Shown: positions 50,601 through 62,877 of the stretch, one piece after another
How the letters are laid out: each line of letters starts with the position of its first letter
Numbering within the stretch: position 1 is the first letter of the stretch
Assembly (NCBI GenBank): GCA_032358255.1
Contig: JAULBX010004666.1
Location: forward strand, 62,001 to 126,000
Reading direction: 5' to 3'
DNA from: Heterotrichella gracilis
Taxonomy: Eukaryota; Sar; Xanthophyceae; Tribonematales; Xanthonemataceae
DNA length: 64,000 nt
Position numbers and translations under genes: made by a program
The notes under the pieces: model-generated
The model's input: only the letters and a program-made list of their open reading frames with translations
Told to the model about the DNA's origin: nothing
Databases searched by the model: none

Positions 50601-50677
50601 ACCTTGCCCAGCTGCCAGACCTCATCTACCCTTGGCCCATCACTCCCTTTGCCCAAGATGTTGGTCCAGCTAGGCAT
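47641..50677 (-). CDS. Calcium-dependent protein kinase (CDPK)
   Basis: Seven exons (high to low): 50677-50581, 50473-50313, 50001-49846, 49524-49366, 49149-48874, 48530-48291, 48000-47641; phases agree, 482 residues. Ser/Thr kinase domain at residues 20-275: GKGAYG loop, Lys50 (VCACK), HRDLKPEN (143-150), DFG (165-167), APE (189-191) and [17 protein letters not shown]. The autoinhibitory junction follows ([16 protein letters not shown]). Four canonical EF-hands close the protein: [36 protein letters not shown] and [12 protein letters not shown]. This is the complete CDPK architecture of plants, algae and alveolates; calcium binding releases the kinase. The N-terminal variable domain is only about 20 residues and begins MPSW, without the Gly2 needed for myristoylation. 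The first exon was chosen because it supplies the glycine-rich loop in phase and has an ATG. Confidence 0.95.
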
Positions 50678-52166
50678 TGTAGCAACCAAACAACCTGCAG
50701 CAAGGACAGTGGCTTATTGATACTGCGGTGCATCAACCCCACTCGCACCTGCTCGCAGGACCAGTGTATTGTTGCCAGGCCTGTGGGGAGTGTTTTACCA
50801 GTGAGGGCAGAGTGCCGTACCTTCCACAACAGACGGACGAGTGTGATCCTGACGGTGAAAGTACTGTCAGTGCAGTGGATTCAAGTGCCAAATTCTTCCT
50901 GTCAAGCAGATGAGCAAGGCTGGCTTGGATCTGCGTTGCCTGTGATTGCAGAAGCAACAGTTATCCCACACCAACCGAAAACACAAACTTGCAGGGCTGC
51001 ATGCAAGGACACACAGGCAGGCGTGCAAGTGGGTACAGCATTTGGGTCAGTGCTCATTTTGGGTCAGCAGCCAAGGCTTTGGCACGGTTGTCTGCACATC
51101 AACACCAATATAAGGACAAAGAAAAGTGGTCGTACGATCCCGCGCGAACAGCTGGCTTGTCATGGTTGGGCAGCAACACTGACTGAGAGCAAGTGGGTTC
51201 GTTTGCGCCCCCCGTGGCCAAGATACCCTCGTGCACACAGGCGTTGTTTTCATATGTTTGACAAGCAACGTTGCATAGGTTAGAACCTACCTCCAGACTA
51301 GCAAGCGCAACTACAACTCTAGCGCTGTACGCTTTGCGTGTGCGCGTTTTGTGCTTGCGTGTGTCTCCGATACGAGGTGATGCCGACCTGCAAGGCTGTC
51401 AATAAGCAAACTGCTGCAGCTGCCACATCCCCAAAGCCTTCACGACTGCAAGTTGGGCCAGTTGATGCCTACACTAGGTGCTTTCAAGCTGGCCATCGCC
51501 AGTTGCAGAGAACAGCCCTTGTTATCTCGCTCAGTTGGGCCATCAAACACGGTAATGATGCATCCCCGGGATTCAATACTCCTCGCAAAGCTCAGCATAT
51601 TACGCACCCCTTTTTTGGGCCCTTCCCGTATTGTGACAAAAACCCGTGTTTGAAATTTTGAGCGTCAACACGATTTTAGCGCACATAAATATGCATGCAC
51701 CACCACATCCATGGCACCGCCGCACGGCTGTTTACCGGTACGCCTCTAACACTGGACGTTATAAAGTTTGAACGCCAGTAGGTCAGGAGTGCCTAACTGC
51801 GGCTCTGGGTGTGGGTGAAGTCATGAGAACACCTTGTTGCTCCACTGCAAAATATCGTCACACTTGGAAGCCACCCACCTGCAAGGTCACCTTCCTGCTG
51901 TGTCCTTTTCACCTGATGCGCTTTGCGCTATCCGCTCGCAGTGAGTCCAGATCGCTCTAGGTGCGACGGGTGCAGATCAACGCTCAGTGTGCACACTGAA
52001 TGCGAAGAGCAGCCACTGGTGAAGTGGGCCAGGCCAGCTGTTGAGGGGATGCTTCCCGTGGCCTGAAGTGGCCTGCACAGCACTCGAATGGTTCACCTCT
52101 GGCAGCCTGTTGTCTGGCCTTGATGTCTACACTCCGCATAACTCGCTGTAACGCGGCGCCGACAGT
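50678..52166. other. Divergent intergenic region: CDPK and bZIP genes
   Basis: 1.5 kb between two divergent start codons. The 188-codon plus-strand frame at 50717-51283 begins with TTG and shows no domain, so it is not called. Promoters and 5' UTRs of both genes are expected here. Confidence 0.6.
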
Positions 52167-55100
52167 ATGCGGCAGCCACCGCCCCAAGGGCCTTCGTCCT
52201 CCCCTCCGCCACAGCCACAGCCAAGTACCCAGTACCCACCCGCAGGCCCAGCAGCCGGCCTCATGCCACTGCCACATCACGCTGTAGCTCAGTACGACCG
52301 TCCAACCGCCCAGGAGGCAACCACAGACAGGTGGGTGGTGGCCCGCCAGGGCAGACAATCTGCAGTAACGGCGTTGTACTAGAGGGAGGGCCACCCAGAT
52401 TTCGTTGATGGCTAGCAGCACGGGTACTTGCACAACCCATCCCGAGTGCCAGTCAAGCAAACAGCGGTGATCATAGTTGAGTTGCAGTACTTGTCCGTTG
52501 CAGCAAACATGCAGGTTGGTAGGGGATGTGCCGGTTGCATCAGCCGGTTCCATCAGTTTAGGCGGGGAGGGGTCACCCACATATGCACACTGAAAGTTCC
52601 CTAGTTGCGTTTGTCTACAGCCAAGGAGTGCGTCTGTTCTTTCGATACGACAGGCCCCTGCATATGCCGTTGATTCGCTTGACTATAAGCCACGTCACTG
52701 CCCCTGCCCACCTCTCCACCCTGCCATGACACAGTAACTTGCAAATTTTGTGAGTTACGCGTCGCCAACTGCACCGTCTGGTTGAAACCCTTAGAGCTGC
52801 TTCAAACGTTGGGCAAAATGAGGCGGGGCCGATTCCGACATCGTATCTTGTTCAGAGATAGTGGTGACGCGGGCTGACGGTTGCCTAGCCCTCTTCTGCT
52901 AATTCAAACCGTTGTCCTTTAAAGCGCTGCTCCTTTATTCTGCGCTGCTCCTTTATTCTTTTTCCGAGCCACTCGCATCGTCTCCATGCTGTCTGCATAG
53001 TCGTGTCTGTGCCAACGTCAACGCACGGCTGGTGTAAAAGAAACCGCTGATCGCTGGTGTATTGGTACCCTTACCGACCATGCGTCCACTTGTCCACGTG
53101 CGTATGCATCCACAGGCCGCCTGCGCAGGGGAGACACGACTACACCGCGGCGCAGGGAACACGGCAGGCAGGTGAGAAGAACACAGCTGAAGCGTTGATT
53201 GGAGGGGCCCTTGCACAGCAAGGATTCTTTGCTTGTCCACTATCCCTCACGCTGCTCTGCAAACCTTCTCAGTACTCTGCCTGCAGCAAGAGTGCTGGCA
53301 GTAAAGGACCTGCTGCCTGTTGAGCATACCTGTCTGTGGTGCATGTTGCACCAGGAAAGTGTGGCACCGCTGGAGTGTTGGTGCGCATACCATGCACAAA
53401 GTGGGGTTCCATTGTTACGCACCCTACACCATGGCCCTACCAACCCTGCATCCGCTGCCTGAGTTGAGTGCCGCCCACCCACCCCTGTGCCGCCCACCCA
53501 CCCCTGTGCCTCACAACCCACCCCTGTACCTGTGCCCCAGGTGTGCACGCCTCCCGCTCCACGCTGCCCAGCTACAGCACCGGTGGCACCACCTCCACCA
53601 TGCTGGACCCTAGCGTGGGGTATGGCCCCAGCAGTGCCTACGATGACCCCTACTCGCGTGCACACCCCCGCCCCTCGACCGGCACCTCCTCCATGGCATC
53701 CCACCTGCAGCGCGGGGGGCAGGGCTATGCGCGCAGCGGCGAAGAGCCATGGGCTGCCATGGGCGGCAGCACCCACACCTACTCGCAAGGGGCAGGCATG
53801 AATGTGCGAGGCGGTGGCGGCGGCGCCTGGAATCCCTACCCGGACCGCAACACGGCGGCGCAGCGATACGCACTGGGCGCGTATGGGGGCCTAGCCAGGG
53901 CAGCTGGCGGTCCACCGGCGCCAGACATGGCAGGATTCCCTGGTGGGGGGCAGCGGGGGTATGGCGGGCGGGTGCCTCCCTCCACCTACCCCCGGGGGCC
54001 ACCGGAAGCCGGGCCGTATGGCAACCAGGTGGGTGGTGCTGCTGCGTGCATTGCCGTGCACGTGCATCATGTGCACACACTGCGCCTGCATCTCAAAGCC
54101 CTGCCCTGCACACGTGACCTGGGCCACAGCTCTCCACACCATTTCCCCCTTGCCATCGCAGGCTGGCCATCCTAGCCTAGCCGCGCTGCAGCAGTGGGAC
54201 AACTACCCGCCCCGTGAGCGCTCGGGATCATCCACCCTGCCTGGCGCAGACCCCACGCCTGCGCCGTCACTCAGCGGCCGGCGCCACGCCGCCATGCCGC
54301 GCAGCCCTGAGCACAGCCACCAGGGGCTCCCCGCGCACCACCAGTACGGTGCACGCTTGTTTGACCTGCCGGGGCGCCATCAGCAGTGGTACGGCTACGG
54401 CGGAACCCTGCGTGAGCTTGAAAGCTACGCGGCGCACATGCGTGAGCGGGAGTCTTTCCTGCCGGCGCTGGCGGGTCTGGAGGCAGCGGCGTCTGAGGCA
54501 GCGGTGTCCGATGCATTCCACCCAGCCGAGTCCCTGGCCATGCACACTGACGTGACCTCCAGCCTGCACACGCGCCCCGAGCCCTCCTTCCCGCACAGTG
54601 CACACATGATGGAGGTGGGACCGGAGGCCAGCGGCCAGCCCTCCATACACCAGCACGCACACCCCGCAGCCACCACCAACACCGCCCAGGCCAAGCGCAC
54701 ACCCAAGCGCGCGCGGTCCGCCTCCCAGCCCGCTGCGTCTGAAGTCACTGCCCCCTCCCAAGGGTTGACACACGGATCAGGGGAGGGTTTTTCAGGCGGG
54801 TCAGGCGGGTCGGGCAGCCAAAAGCACGGGGAACGGCGCGCGCGTGGCCGGCCTCGCCTGTACGACACCTCAATAGTGCAAGAAGGTGTGTGCAACAGTA
54901 ATGGGATTACTTGTTCATTAGCCTTGCGTGTGGTAATCGCTGTCAACATGTGCACCATGCAACAATCAGTTAGTCCCAGCATAAAGTGTCAGTGTCAAAT
55001 TATGCATCCGAGCAATACAGCAAGATTAGCAGTCAGTCTTGCACATGTGGTGCCAAGCAGACATTTTGTATTCCACCTATTCCTCCTGTGTGCATCATTC

Positions 55101-56725
55101 AATGTGCGCTGCTCTTGCCAATTTGCTTTCCTGCGTGCCGCTTGTCGCGTGCGTGACTGGCACCACTGCTCATGCACCATTCAGGGTGCAACACACCTGA
55201 CCAGCAGTTGCCATGGCCGCCATTCACTGGTTCAAACTAGGAAGAGAGGGTTAGCAGCGCGTACGTGCAGTGTGCCACCTGTGGCGCGTGGCTCACCCTG
55301 CCCCTATCCCAACCTGCCCGCAGTTTCCAAGCTAGATGCCACCTCCCTGCCTGAGACCAGCACTGGCATGGAGGGGGAGCAATCTGTGCAGCAGGGGGAG
55401 GAGGACAGGCTGGACAAGAAGCGGCGGGGGGCAAAGCCAAAGTATGTGTACCCGACACCAGGGGAGGCGCTGGCGTCAAGGTACGCCAGGGAGGGGACAG
55501 TGTGTGGATTTAGGCTGTGTCGCTGTGGGGTTTGCACAGTGGTAGGATGTACAATTGTCACCTATTGTCACCTTGCAAGGTTTTCGGATGAACCTTTGGT
55601 GTGCAATTCCCATCATGGTCTTGCTTTTGACAAGGCAACATTACAATGACCCACCAGTGTGTAGCTAGCTACCCACGCAACAATGAAATCGCGGATGAAA
55701 TCGCAAGTTTTGTGAGGCTATTCTGCCAAAGCATGCAAGCAAGGGATTCCACTGGGTGCCTGTTCCACCAAGTGCGTATGCATGCGGATGCCAAAGGTAA
55801 ACATCTGCACAAAGGCGCAAGTGGGACCAACACACCTGTTCTCTGTATAAACGGGGAACAGCGGGCACTGGTTACTGTTGCAATGGTGTCTGCTGCGCAT
55901 GGAACTTCCCGCTGACCGGCTGCCCCCCCTGCATCCCCTGCAGGCGCGAGCGCAACCGCCGCACTGCCCTTGAGTCGTACTACCGCAAGAAGGTGCGCAT
56001 GGCAGAGCTGCAGGCGGTGGTTGCCAAGGTTGAGGCGGAGAACCGCAAGCTGGGCGCGCTGCTCACAAGGATACAAGGAGGGGACCCAGGCGCAGGCAAG
56101 TGGAATGGGTAGTGGAGGGGAGTGGGGCAGGGCTGGGGCTGGGAAGTGCATGGCACAAACCGGGATGGGGCTTTGGCAGGGAAGCTGCTGGGCCATGTGC
56201 GCGCCCATGTGTGGAAGTGGGCAATGGCAAGCGCATGTGTGGAAGTGGGCAACCGGTAGCACATGTCTGGCATCAAACAGATGTCCTCTGCATGCCTAGG
56301 TCGATGCAGGTTGGCACAACGCAGCACCAAGTCTATACAGCCAAATACTGGTTCCGCCAAACTGCATCCACTGGTGCTGACCCCCCGCTCCCTTGGTTCC
56401 AGAGGAGCTCAAGAGCGCCATCAGTGTCGAGGGCGAGGAGGCGCTCTCTCGGGTCCTGGGCGCCCTGGAGGACCCAGACCCTCCGCCTGAGGGGGCACAC
56501 GCATCAGGGTCTGGCAAGCAGGGGACAAGGGCTTCGGCAGGGGGGTCCCCGGGGCAGGAGCAGAGTGGGCAGGAGGAAGCAGGGGGGGTGGCAGCTGCTG
56601 GTAGTGGTGGGGGAGACGGTGGTGGGGGTGACGGTGGCAGGGGTGACGGTGGCAGGGGTAACGACGAGGCGCATTCACCACCAAGGGAAGGGGAAGTGGA
56701 GGCTCTGGGGGAGGGGGTCATGTGA
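52167..56725 (+). CDS. bZIP transcription factor with AT-hook-like motif
   Basis: Seven exons: 52167-52330, 53116-53171, 53541-54028, 54162-54885, 55324-55480, 55944-56095, 56403-56725; 687 residues. The bZIP is near residues 530-575: basic region RRERNRRTALESYYRKK, then a zipper with Leu552, Val559, Leu566 and Ile573 at heptad spacing and Asn563 in the core. N-x7-[R]-x9-L spacing is kept (Asn534, position 542, Leu552), but position 542 is Tyr instead of the invariant Arg. An AT-hook-like RARGRPRLYD lies at the end of exon 4 and a KKRRGAKPK patch precedes the bZIP. The rest is low-complexity G/S/P/H-rich sequence, with a G/D/E-rich tail. The exon 6 to 7 join is phase-consistent only if the intron uses a GC donor (GCGCAG|GCAAGT). 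Likely nuclear and DNA-binding; targets unknown. Confidence 0.85.
52924..52959. repeat. Perfect tandem duplication, 18 bases x2
   Basis: GCGCTGCTCCTTTATTCT is repeated exactly at 52924-52941 and 52942-52959 in the first intron of the bZIP gene. Confidence 0.95.
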
Positions 56726-57806
56726 GACGGGGCGTGTGGTACGGCATCCAGCTGCATTTTGCAGTGTGCGCATGCTACGTGGCCTGTTCATTTCTGTTTC
56801 CCCGGAAAATGCCACTTGTGTTTGTTGACCAAGCTGTGCAACACTGTGGATTTTTTCAACGGCGCCTGCACCCTTAGCTGGCTCAGGATCCAGGGTCACC
56901 AGGGGCCTGAGACCACACTCATAACAACGTTGGACAAAAGGTGTGAGCTCTAGTTGTGACCGCATACCCACATGTTTTGCTGGGTCCCTCATATTGACCA
57001 ATGGTTGCAATACAGAATTGCACTGAGTCAGACATTATGACCCATACTGTCCTTAAAACGTGTGAACACATTCAGGCTGATTGGTTTTCAATAAACTTCA
57101 GACACTGACCTATCTAATAAACAGTCCATCAGCTACCCACGGTTGGCTAGGGTGCCCCTCTCAGCGGGCACCCACTATTGTTATCCATGTTGCCTCTCAG
57201 GACAGCCTGACTCACCCAGAACTCTTTGTAGTACCCGTTTGGGAGACAGGCCCCAGGTGTCCGGGTCAGCGCTTGCACAAGTATTGCCAGGTGCCACCGG
57301 GTTTGAAAGCAAAGCTGACCCTGCTTAGCTGGCTCCACATCTGAAAGAAGAAAGAAAGTAAGGGAACGCACAGAGGCGTAGTTAGGGGGCCACTGGCTCG
57401 CACTAGGGCACCACACCAGCCAGAACGCCTGGTGCAGAACCCCTGTCACAGCTAGCCACTTCAAAGTTTAGTGATACTCAGGTGGTGCATTAATGTGTAT
57501 ATGTACATGTATAGGCCCACTGAACAGCCGACTAGTGACCACTTACAGTCAATACATCGCTGCACGGCCTACCTCAAAACTTGATTTTGAACGCTAGACT
57601 GTCCTGTGAGGGATTTTCCCTGTTCTCACAGTGTTGTGTCAAGCTCTTGTCCGCCGCAGAACGTTTGTTCAAACTTGAGCCAGGCGTGACGTGGTCGCAA
57701 GAAATATGTGTCCATCAGTAACCCGCTAGGTCTTCTTCCAAAAGCTCTGCACCCTGGCGTCGGGCATAGCGTCTGTGTGCCCACTTGGCACAGGGTCAGC
57801 GCCAGC
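56726..57806. other. Intergenic: 3' flank of the bZIP gene and promoter side of the amino-acid transporter
   Basis: 1.1 kb with no supported coding sequence. The 87-codon frame at 57081-57344 begins with TTG and has no domain. No promoter element assigned. Confidence 0.6.
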
Positions 57807-60800
57807 ATGACAGCAGCCCGGTTGGACGAGGGTGGCATCACCGGGGTAGTCGTGGAGGGTGGCGGCAGCACCTGGGGCTCTATAAGCACGCTGTGCAACA
57901 CCGCCCTGGGGGCGGGACTCCTCTCCTTCCCGTTTGCTTTTAGACGCACAGGTACATGCCGTCGTGCATGCATGCATGTGTCTAGCGGCTTTTTTGCACT
58001 TGACAGCACTTGCCCTATAAATGCTACATCAAATTGTGAAAGACGTGCCATATGTTGCCGGAATGTAAGCAGTGGACACCTTACTTTATCAGAGGACAAC
58101 AAGGCATATGCATGCATGCCGCTGGACTGCACTATGCCCTAGGTTGTTAACCCACAATTCAGCTCGACCCCCCTCACTATTGTACCGGATATCTTTATGT
58201 GCGAACAAAGTGTGCATTCCAGCCACCTCCAGACGTGCCCAGGCGCTGACCTTGACTCCTTGTGCTCTCTGCTAGGTGTGTTGGGAGGGCTGGCTCTGTG
58301 CGCATGCGTGGCGGGGGTGGAGGCATACACGCTGCGCCTGCTGACAAGGCTGGCACACCACCACAGAATAGCCAGCTACCACGGCCTGGTGCGTGTGTGA
58401 CCTGCACCTGGCGATCAGGAGTTGCCCCAAGGCACTCGCCGGGAACCGCCAGGGACAGCGGCCGTGGCCTGTGTGCAGTCTGTGAGCAATAGCTGGTGGG
58501 CTACCAAGCCTCCTGTGTCTTCACCCTTGTATTGCCTGCTGCGCAGGTGCGTGGTCTTCTGGGTGAGTGGGCCTTCCGGCTCATGTCCCTGGTGCTGCTG
58601 GTGTACATATTCGGCAGCATGGTGGCCTACCTCATGATCACGGGGGACGCCTTTGGCCCCCTGGTGGCACAGCTGATGGGTGGCGGCAGCGTGTGGGCGC
58701 AGCGCTCCACCATCATCACACTGGTGGGCACTGGCGCCTGCCTGCCGCTGTGCTTCCCACGCACACTGGGGGCGTTGGCAAGTGAGTGTGGGGCAGGGGG
58801 CCTTTGTGTAGGGTGCAGGGTGCAAAAATGGTCAAGGACGAAGTGCGCATCATCTAAGATTTTAGGACACAGGGGGCGCGGATAATGCCATCTACATTAC
58901 ACGCCTGGTGGTTAGTGATTGTGAAAATAATTTAGCATATTTATAACGTATACCCTAAACATACTAAAACATCTATGTGTTGTTTATTTTTGTTTATTAT
59001 TATTGTTGTGAATATTAATTCAAATGGTTGAATCTAGATTCTCTGACCCCTGCATCTGCAAATGGGTGCAGTTCTAGGCATGCGCGCCTGCAACTTGCAT
59101 GCATGTTGTGCTGCTGCCAGAGGCCGACAGGTCCATGCTGCTGGGGTGGCATTGTCAATGCCCAGTTGGCACTGTGCCATGTGCAGCTTTGTCGCTTTTC
59201 CTGTGGCCTCCTCACCCCTGCCCCTCGAACTAGGCGTCAGCACCTTGGCAGTGGGCGGCATCCTGTACATGGCGGCTGCGGTGGTGTTCCGGTGCATCAC
59301 GCTGCTTGCTGCCGCCCCTGAACCGCTTGAGGGGGTGGTGCTGGTGAGCATCAGCAGGGCAACGGCAGCGGCGCTGCCCATCATCGTGTTTGGGTTCCAA
59401 TGCCATACAAACGTGGGTGATGCAGCAGCTGGTGGTGGTTGGGTGGGGCACATAATGGAGCAGACTGCATCTTACCCAACTGTCAATATGTATGCTTGCA
59501 GTGGATCGTGGCCCTCCATGCGCGCTTGTTTCCTGTTTCTGCTTTCGCCGTTGTCCAATATTCCTCACTGCTGCTGCTCAAAAGCCTTTGGGTTGTGTCT
59601 CAGTCCCCATGTGTCCTGCCTTCCGTTTACACCAGCTAAGGATCTTTGGCTTGGTGAAGCTTGCATCTCGCCAAAAACGTAATCCCTTTTTTTCTGCTTA
59701 AAAAGCTTATAATATTCTGTAGGAAAATTGACATTGAATTCATGCATGAGGATATGGATGTCCTCACTCGCCTGCCTCACCACCGCCCCATGCGCAGGTG
59801 ATCACCATATTCAATGAGCTGGACCCACAGGCAGCCAGGGTGCTGGCGCGCAAGGGGGGCAATGGGCGGGGTCGGAGGGAGGGGGACCCTCACCAGCCGC
59901 TGCTGGCAGTGGGGCCTGAGTCCCCTGGTGTGGGCCAGCTGGCCGCCATGGGAGATGTCATCACAGTGGGAAGTGAGTGCAGGTCGTGCCAATGGACTGT
60001 GGCCCTTTCACTTCAGGGGTCATGGCCATGCAGGTTGTGCCAATGGAGTTGTGGCCCTTTCAGTTTCTTGCTACTTGATTACCCGCCAATGCCAGTACCT
60101 GAGTGTTGGCAGTGTCTCAAGACCACGAGGATGATCCTCCCATGGGCACACGTAATGAGTGTAATGTGAGTCGCCCCATGTGACATGTTGACAATGTTGA
60201 GCTGTGACGTTTGGTGCAGGGGTCAATTTTGGGAGCGGAACTTGATGTGCAAACCTGATTTGGAACTGTTTTTGCATGCTACTGGGGGGGATCTTGGTTT
60301 TTTTCAGGCCCCAAAATACCCTTGAATCCCAGGACCCACTTTGTTGCACTGACCCCATGCGCCACCTGTGCCCGTGCCCGCAGTGTGCTTCATTGCGTTG
60401 CTCTACAGTGCAGTGGGGCTGATGGGCTACATGGCCTTTGCTGGCAGCGCGCAGGCAAATATCCTCAACAATTTTGCACCGGATGATTTTGTGGTCCAGG
60501 TGGGTCCACCATGTCACATGCTGGCCTTGGGGGCACATGCTGGCCTGTGAGCATGCAAACCTGTGCTTGTAACCTTGCCGCAATTTGTTCTTGTAGTTTA
60601 TACAGAAACCCATAAATTATCCAATGACCTATGCATCGCCTGGCAACAGGGTACATTTCCAAGGTGGAACTGGTAAACGCACCACTATTGTGTGCCAAAA
60701 CCAGCCAAGCAATAATGTGTGGTTTAAAGACGCAAATGGTATCATGAAGAACATAGTAGTGGTGCTTGTCCGCCGCAGTACATCATGTTACCAAATGTTT

Positions 60801-61675
60801 GGTGTGCCCGCGTCCTCTCCTTCCTTGCCTATTGCATTCCCCCCCTTGACTCCCGCCCCCTGCACAGGTGGCGCGCATCATGGTGGGCATCAAGGTGGTG
60901 GCATGTTACCCGCTAAACAACCACCCACTCAGGCTGGTGGCAGAGGAGATGATGAGTGGCGTGGGAGGGCAGAGGGGAAGGGACTGGCTGGGCGGCATGG
61001 GATGGCGTGTGGTCGAGGCTGCAGTGGTGTATGCGGCAGCACTGGCAGTGGCGCTCACGGTGGGGCCGGTGGCCAAAATGGCTCCATGGCACGCCTGCCT
61101 GTGGCTATACTGCACTGGTGGCAGAATTGCATCACTGCCATCAATGTGGCACTGGAATTTGCGTGGAGAATTGTGCATTGGAATGCCATTTCCATTTTGA
61201 GGCATGTCACATAGCGCCTGGCGCACCTAGGTAGCATGCTGGATTGCGATCTAGGTAGCATGCTGGATTGCAATAGTTACCATTCGCCGGCGGGGCCCAG
61301 GGCCACAGTGGGTGTTTATCTATATTTTGGATGTCCAGTGCAAAGTTTGGCATCGAATTCCCCACTCCCCAGGTGACAGACCTTGGCATTGTGTTCCAGC
61401 TGGTGGGTGGCACTGCGGGTGCGTGCCTCATATTCCTGCTGCCGGGGCTCATGCTCATGGCTACAGCGGGGGGCATGGGGGATGGGAGGCGGGTGGGACA
61501 GCAGGCTGGCAGGGAACTGCTGCTGGAGCGAGGCAGTGCAGGCGTGCAGGATGCAGCAGCTGGTGGTGGTGTGTTTGCAGCATGGGAGTGGTGGGTGGGT
61601 CTGGCGCTGGTGGTGCTGAATATGGCTACTGTTGCGGTGACAGTGGCTGTGACTGTTGTGCGGCAGGCACCGTAA
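57807..61675 (+). CDS. SLC38/AAAP-type amino-acid transporter
   Basis: Eight exons: 57807-57951, 58276-58388, 58547-58781, 59234-59412, 59798-59972, 60384-60499, 60868-61059, 61373-61675; phases agree, 485 residues. Family hallmarks: TM1 segment STLCNTALGAGLLSFPFAF, with the small-residue break typical of the APC fold; TM3 LMSLVLLVYIFGSMVAYLMI; TM7 IIVFGFQCHTNVITIFNEL; VARIMVGIKVVACYPLNNHP; and DLGIVFQLVGGTAGACLIFLLP near the end. About 11 membrane segments are expected. SLC38-like proteins import neutral amino acids with Na+ or H+ at the plasma membrane or vacuole. Two loops are unusual: a G/R-rich insert after the seventh segment (RKGGNGRGRREGD) and a long glycine/alanine-rich loop before the last segment. 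The exact substrate cannot be read from sequence. Confidence 0.9.
59981..60062. repeat. Diverged tandem duplication in a transporter intron
   Basis: AGGTCGTGCCAATGGACTGT... (59981-60010) recurs as AGGTTGTGCCAATGGAGTTG... (60032-60062); both end in GGCCCTTTCA. It lies just after the donor of exon 59798-59972. Confidence 0.8.
61227..61274. repeat. Tandem duplication, 24 bases x2
   Basis: CTAGGTAGCATGCTGGATTG plus CGAT/CAAT; the two copies differ at one base. In the last intron of the amino-acid transporter gene. Confidence 0.95.
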
Positions 61676-62877
61676 GGATGTATTTCAATAAGTTCTAACT
61701 TCCTATTAAGATATGTCTTTGCCCATTTCATTTGAATAAGAAGAGACTCAGTTAGAACTGTTTGTCCCATGTGGCTCAGAACTGACGCCGATTGACAATG
61801 GCAGGTGCGAGGAAACAAATTCAAATTTCCCTCTCTTCCCAATTCCTCCACTTGCAAAAAGGAAGAGACTCTCCTGGGTGTTGGACTAATTTGTTCAATA
61901 TTGCACATAGTTCATCAGGCTAGTCTGCACCTGCCCTCAGAGGCTAGCTATTAAATCTGGTGCACAATTTACGTAACAATGTACATTGTTACATGTTGAT
62001 GACATTAACTGATGGTACCTCGACTCAATGATGCATGTGCATGGTACCCAACTATGGTCCAATTCAGGCTGTGAGAAATAAATTTAGCTGAAGCTACTGG
62101 ATCCATGTATTTGCAGCATATGCCTAGCCTCATGTTAAGCCCCGCTGAAGGCAATAATCCTTGGCATAAGTCGCCACTACCTGAAGTAACCCGTTGAACG
62201 CAATTGCGTTAAGTGTAAAGTCTTCAATGTTACAGCCTGAATTTGATAATATCATGAAGACTTCGTTCTGCAGAAACGATGTATAATTTACTACTCTACT
62301 AGGCTAACAAGCTGACATTAGTGTTCAAAAGAAGGCATGTTTTGTTAAACTTGTGCGTCCCCTTTTCTTCTTTGTTGCATGTCTATATTGCGGTAGACAC
62401 TGGAGTTCACAGTGTCACTGAAACAGAGTACGATACGGCATATCAAATTATAGTGGAACATATGTCGACAGATCAGGATTCATTTTTGTAAGGAGACATT
62501 CTTATTAGACGTTGTCAACAATGCAAGTGATCACATTATTGTCATAGACCCATGTGTGGAGGATGTATGCATGTGCACTTGTGCAGCGCAATGGAATGAG
62601 ATCGAGTCTAACCTCGTGATCTGTATCCAACATAAGATCAGGTCTAAATAAAAAATTGTGCGTAAATCAACGGAACGTACAACAACGTGGCCAAAAGTTG
62701 GTGGGGGGGAATATAAACGGAAAAAAAATTTGGTTTTCCTGGCTACTCCTGACTCCTGCCAAAGCTTGGGCGTCAGGTATCATGCATTCCAACTTGACTA
62801 CACCAAATGCGCCACCCGCCTAAACCATAAAGCTCCTGCATACAGGCAGATCACCACTGCCTGTACCAAGTGGTTGC
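61676..62877. other. Convergent intergenic region: amino-acid transporter and EGF/PAN protein genes
   Basis: 1.2 kb of lower-GC sequence with no supported coding frame. Expected to hold the 3' UTRs of both convergent genes. Confidence 0.6.

Noticed and set aside
50717-51283. 188-codon plus-strand open frame upstream of the CDPK
   Set aside because: TTG start, no domain, sits in a divergent promoter region.
51984-52580. 198-codon minus-strand open frame
   Set aside because: Starts with GTG and lies antisense over the first bZIP exon; its tryptophan-rich sequence is a mirror of GC-rich coding DNA.
53943-55649. Single 568-codon plus-strand frame as the coding unit
   Set aside because: It reads through introns 54029-54161, 54886-55323 and the donor at 55480; spliced joins give the complete bZIP domain, the raw frame does not.
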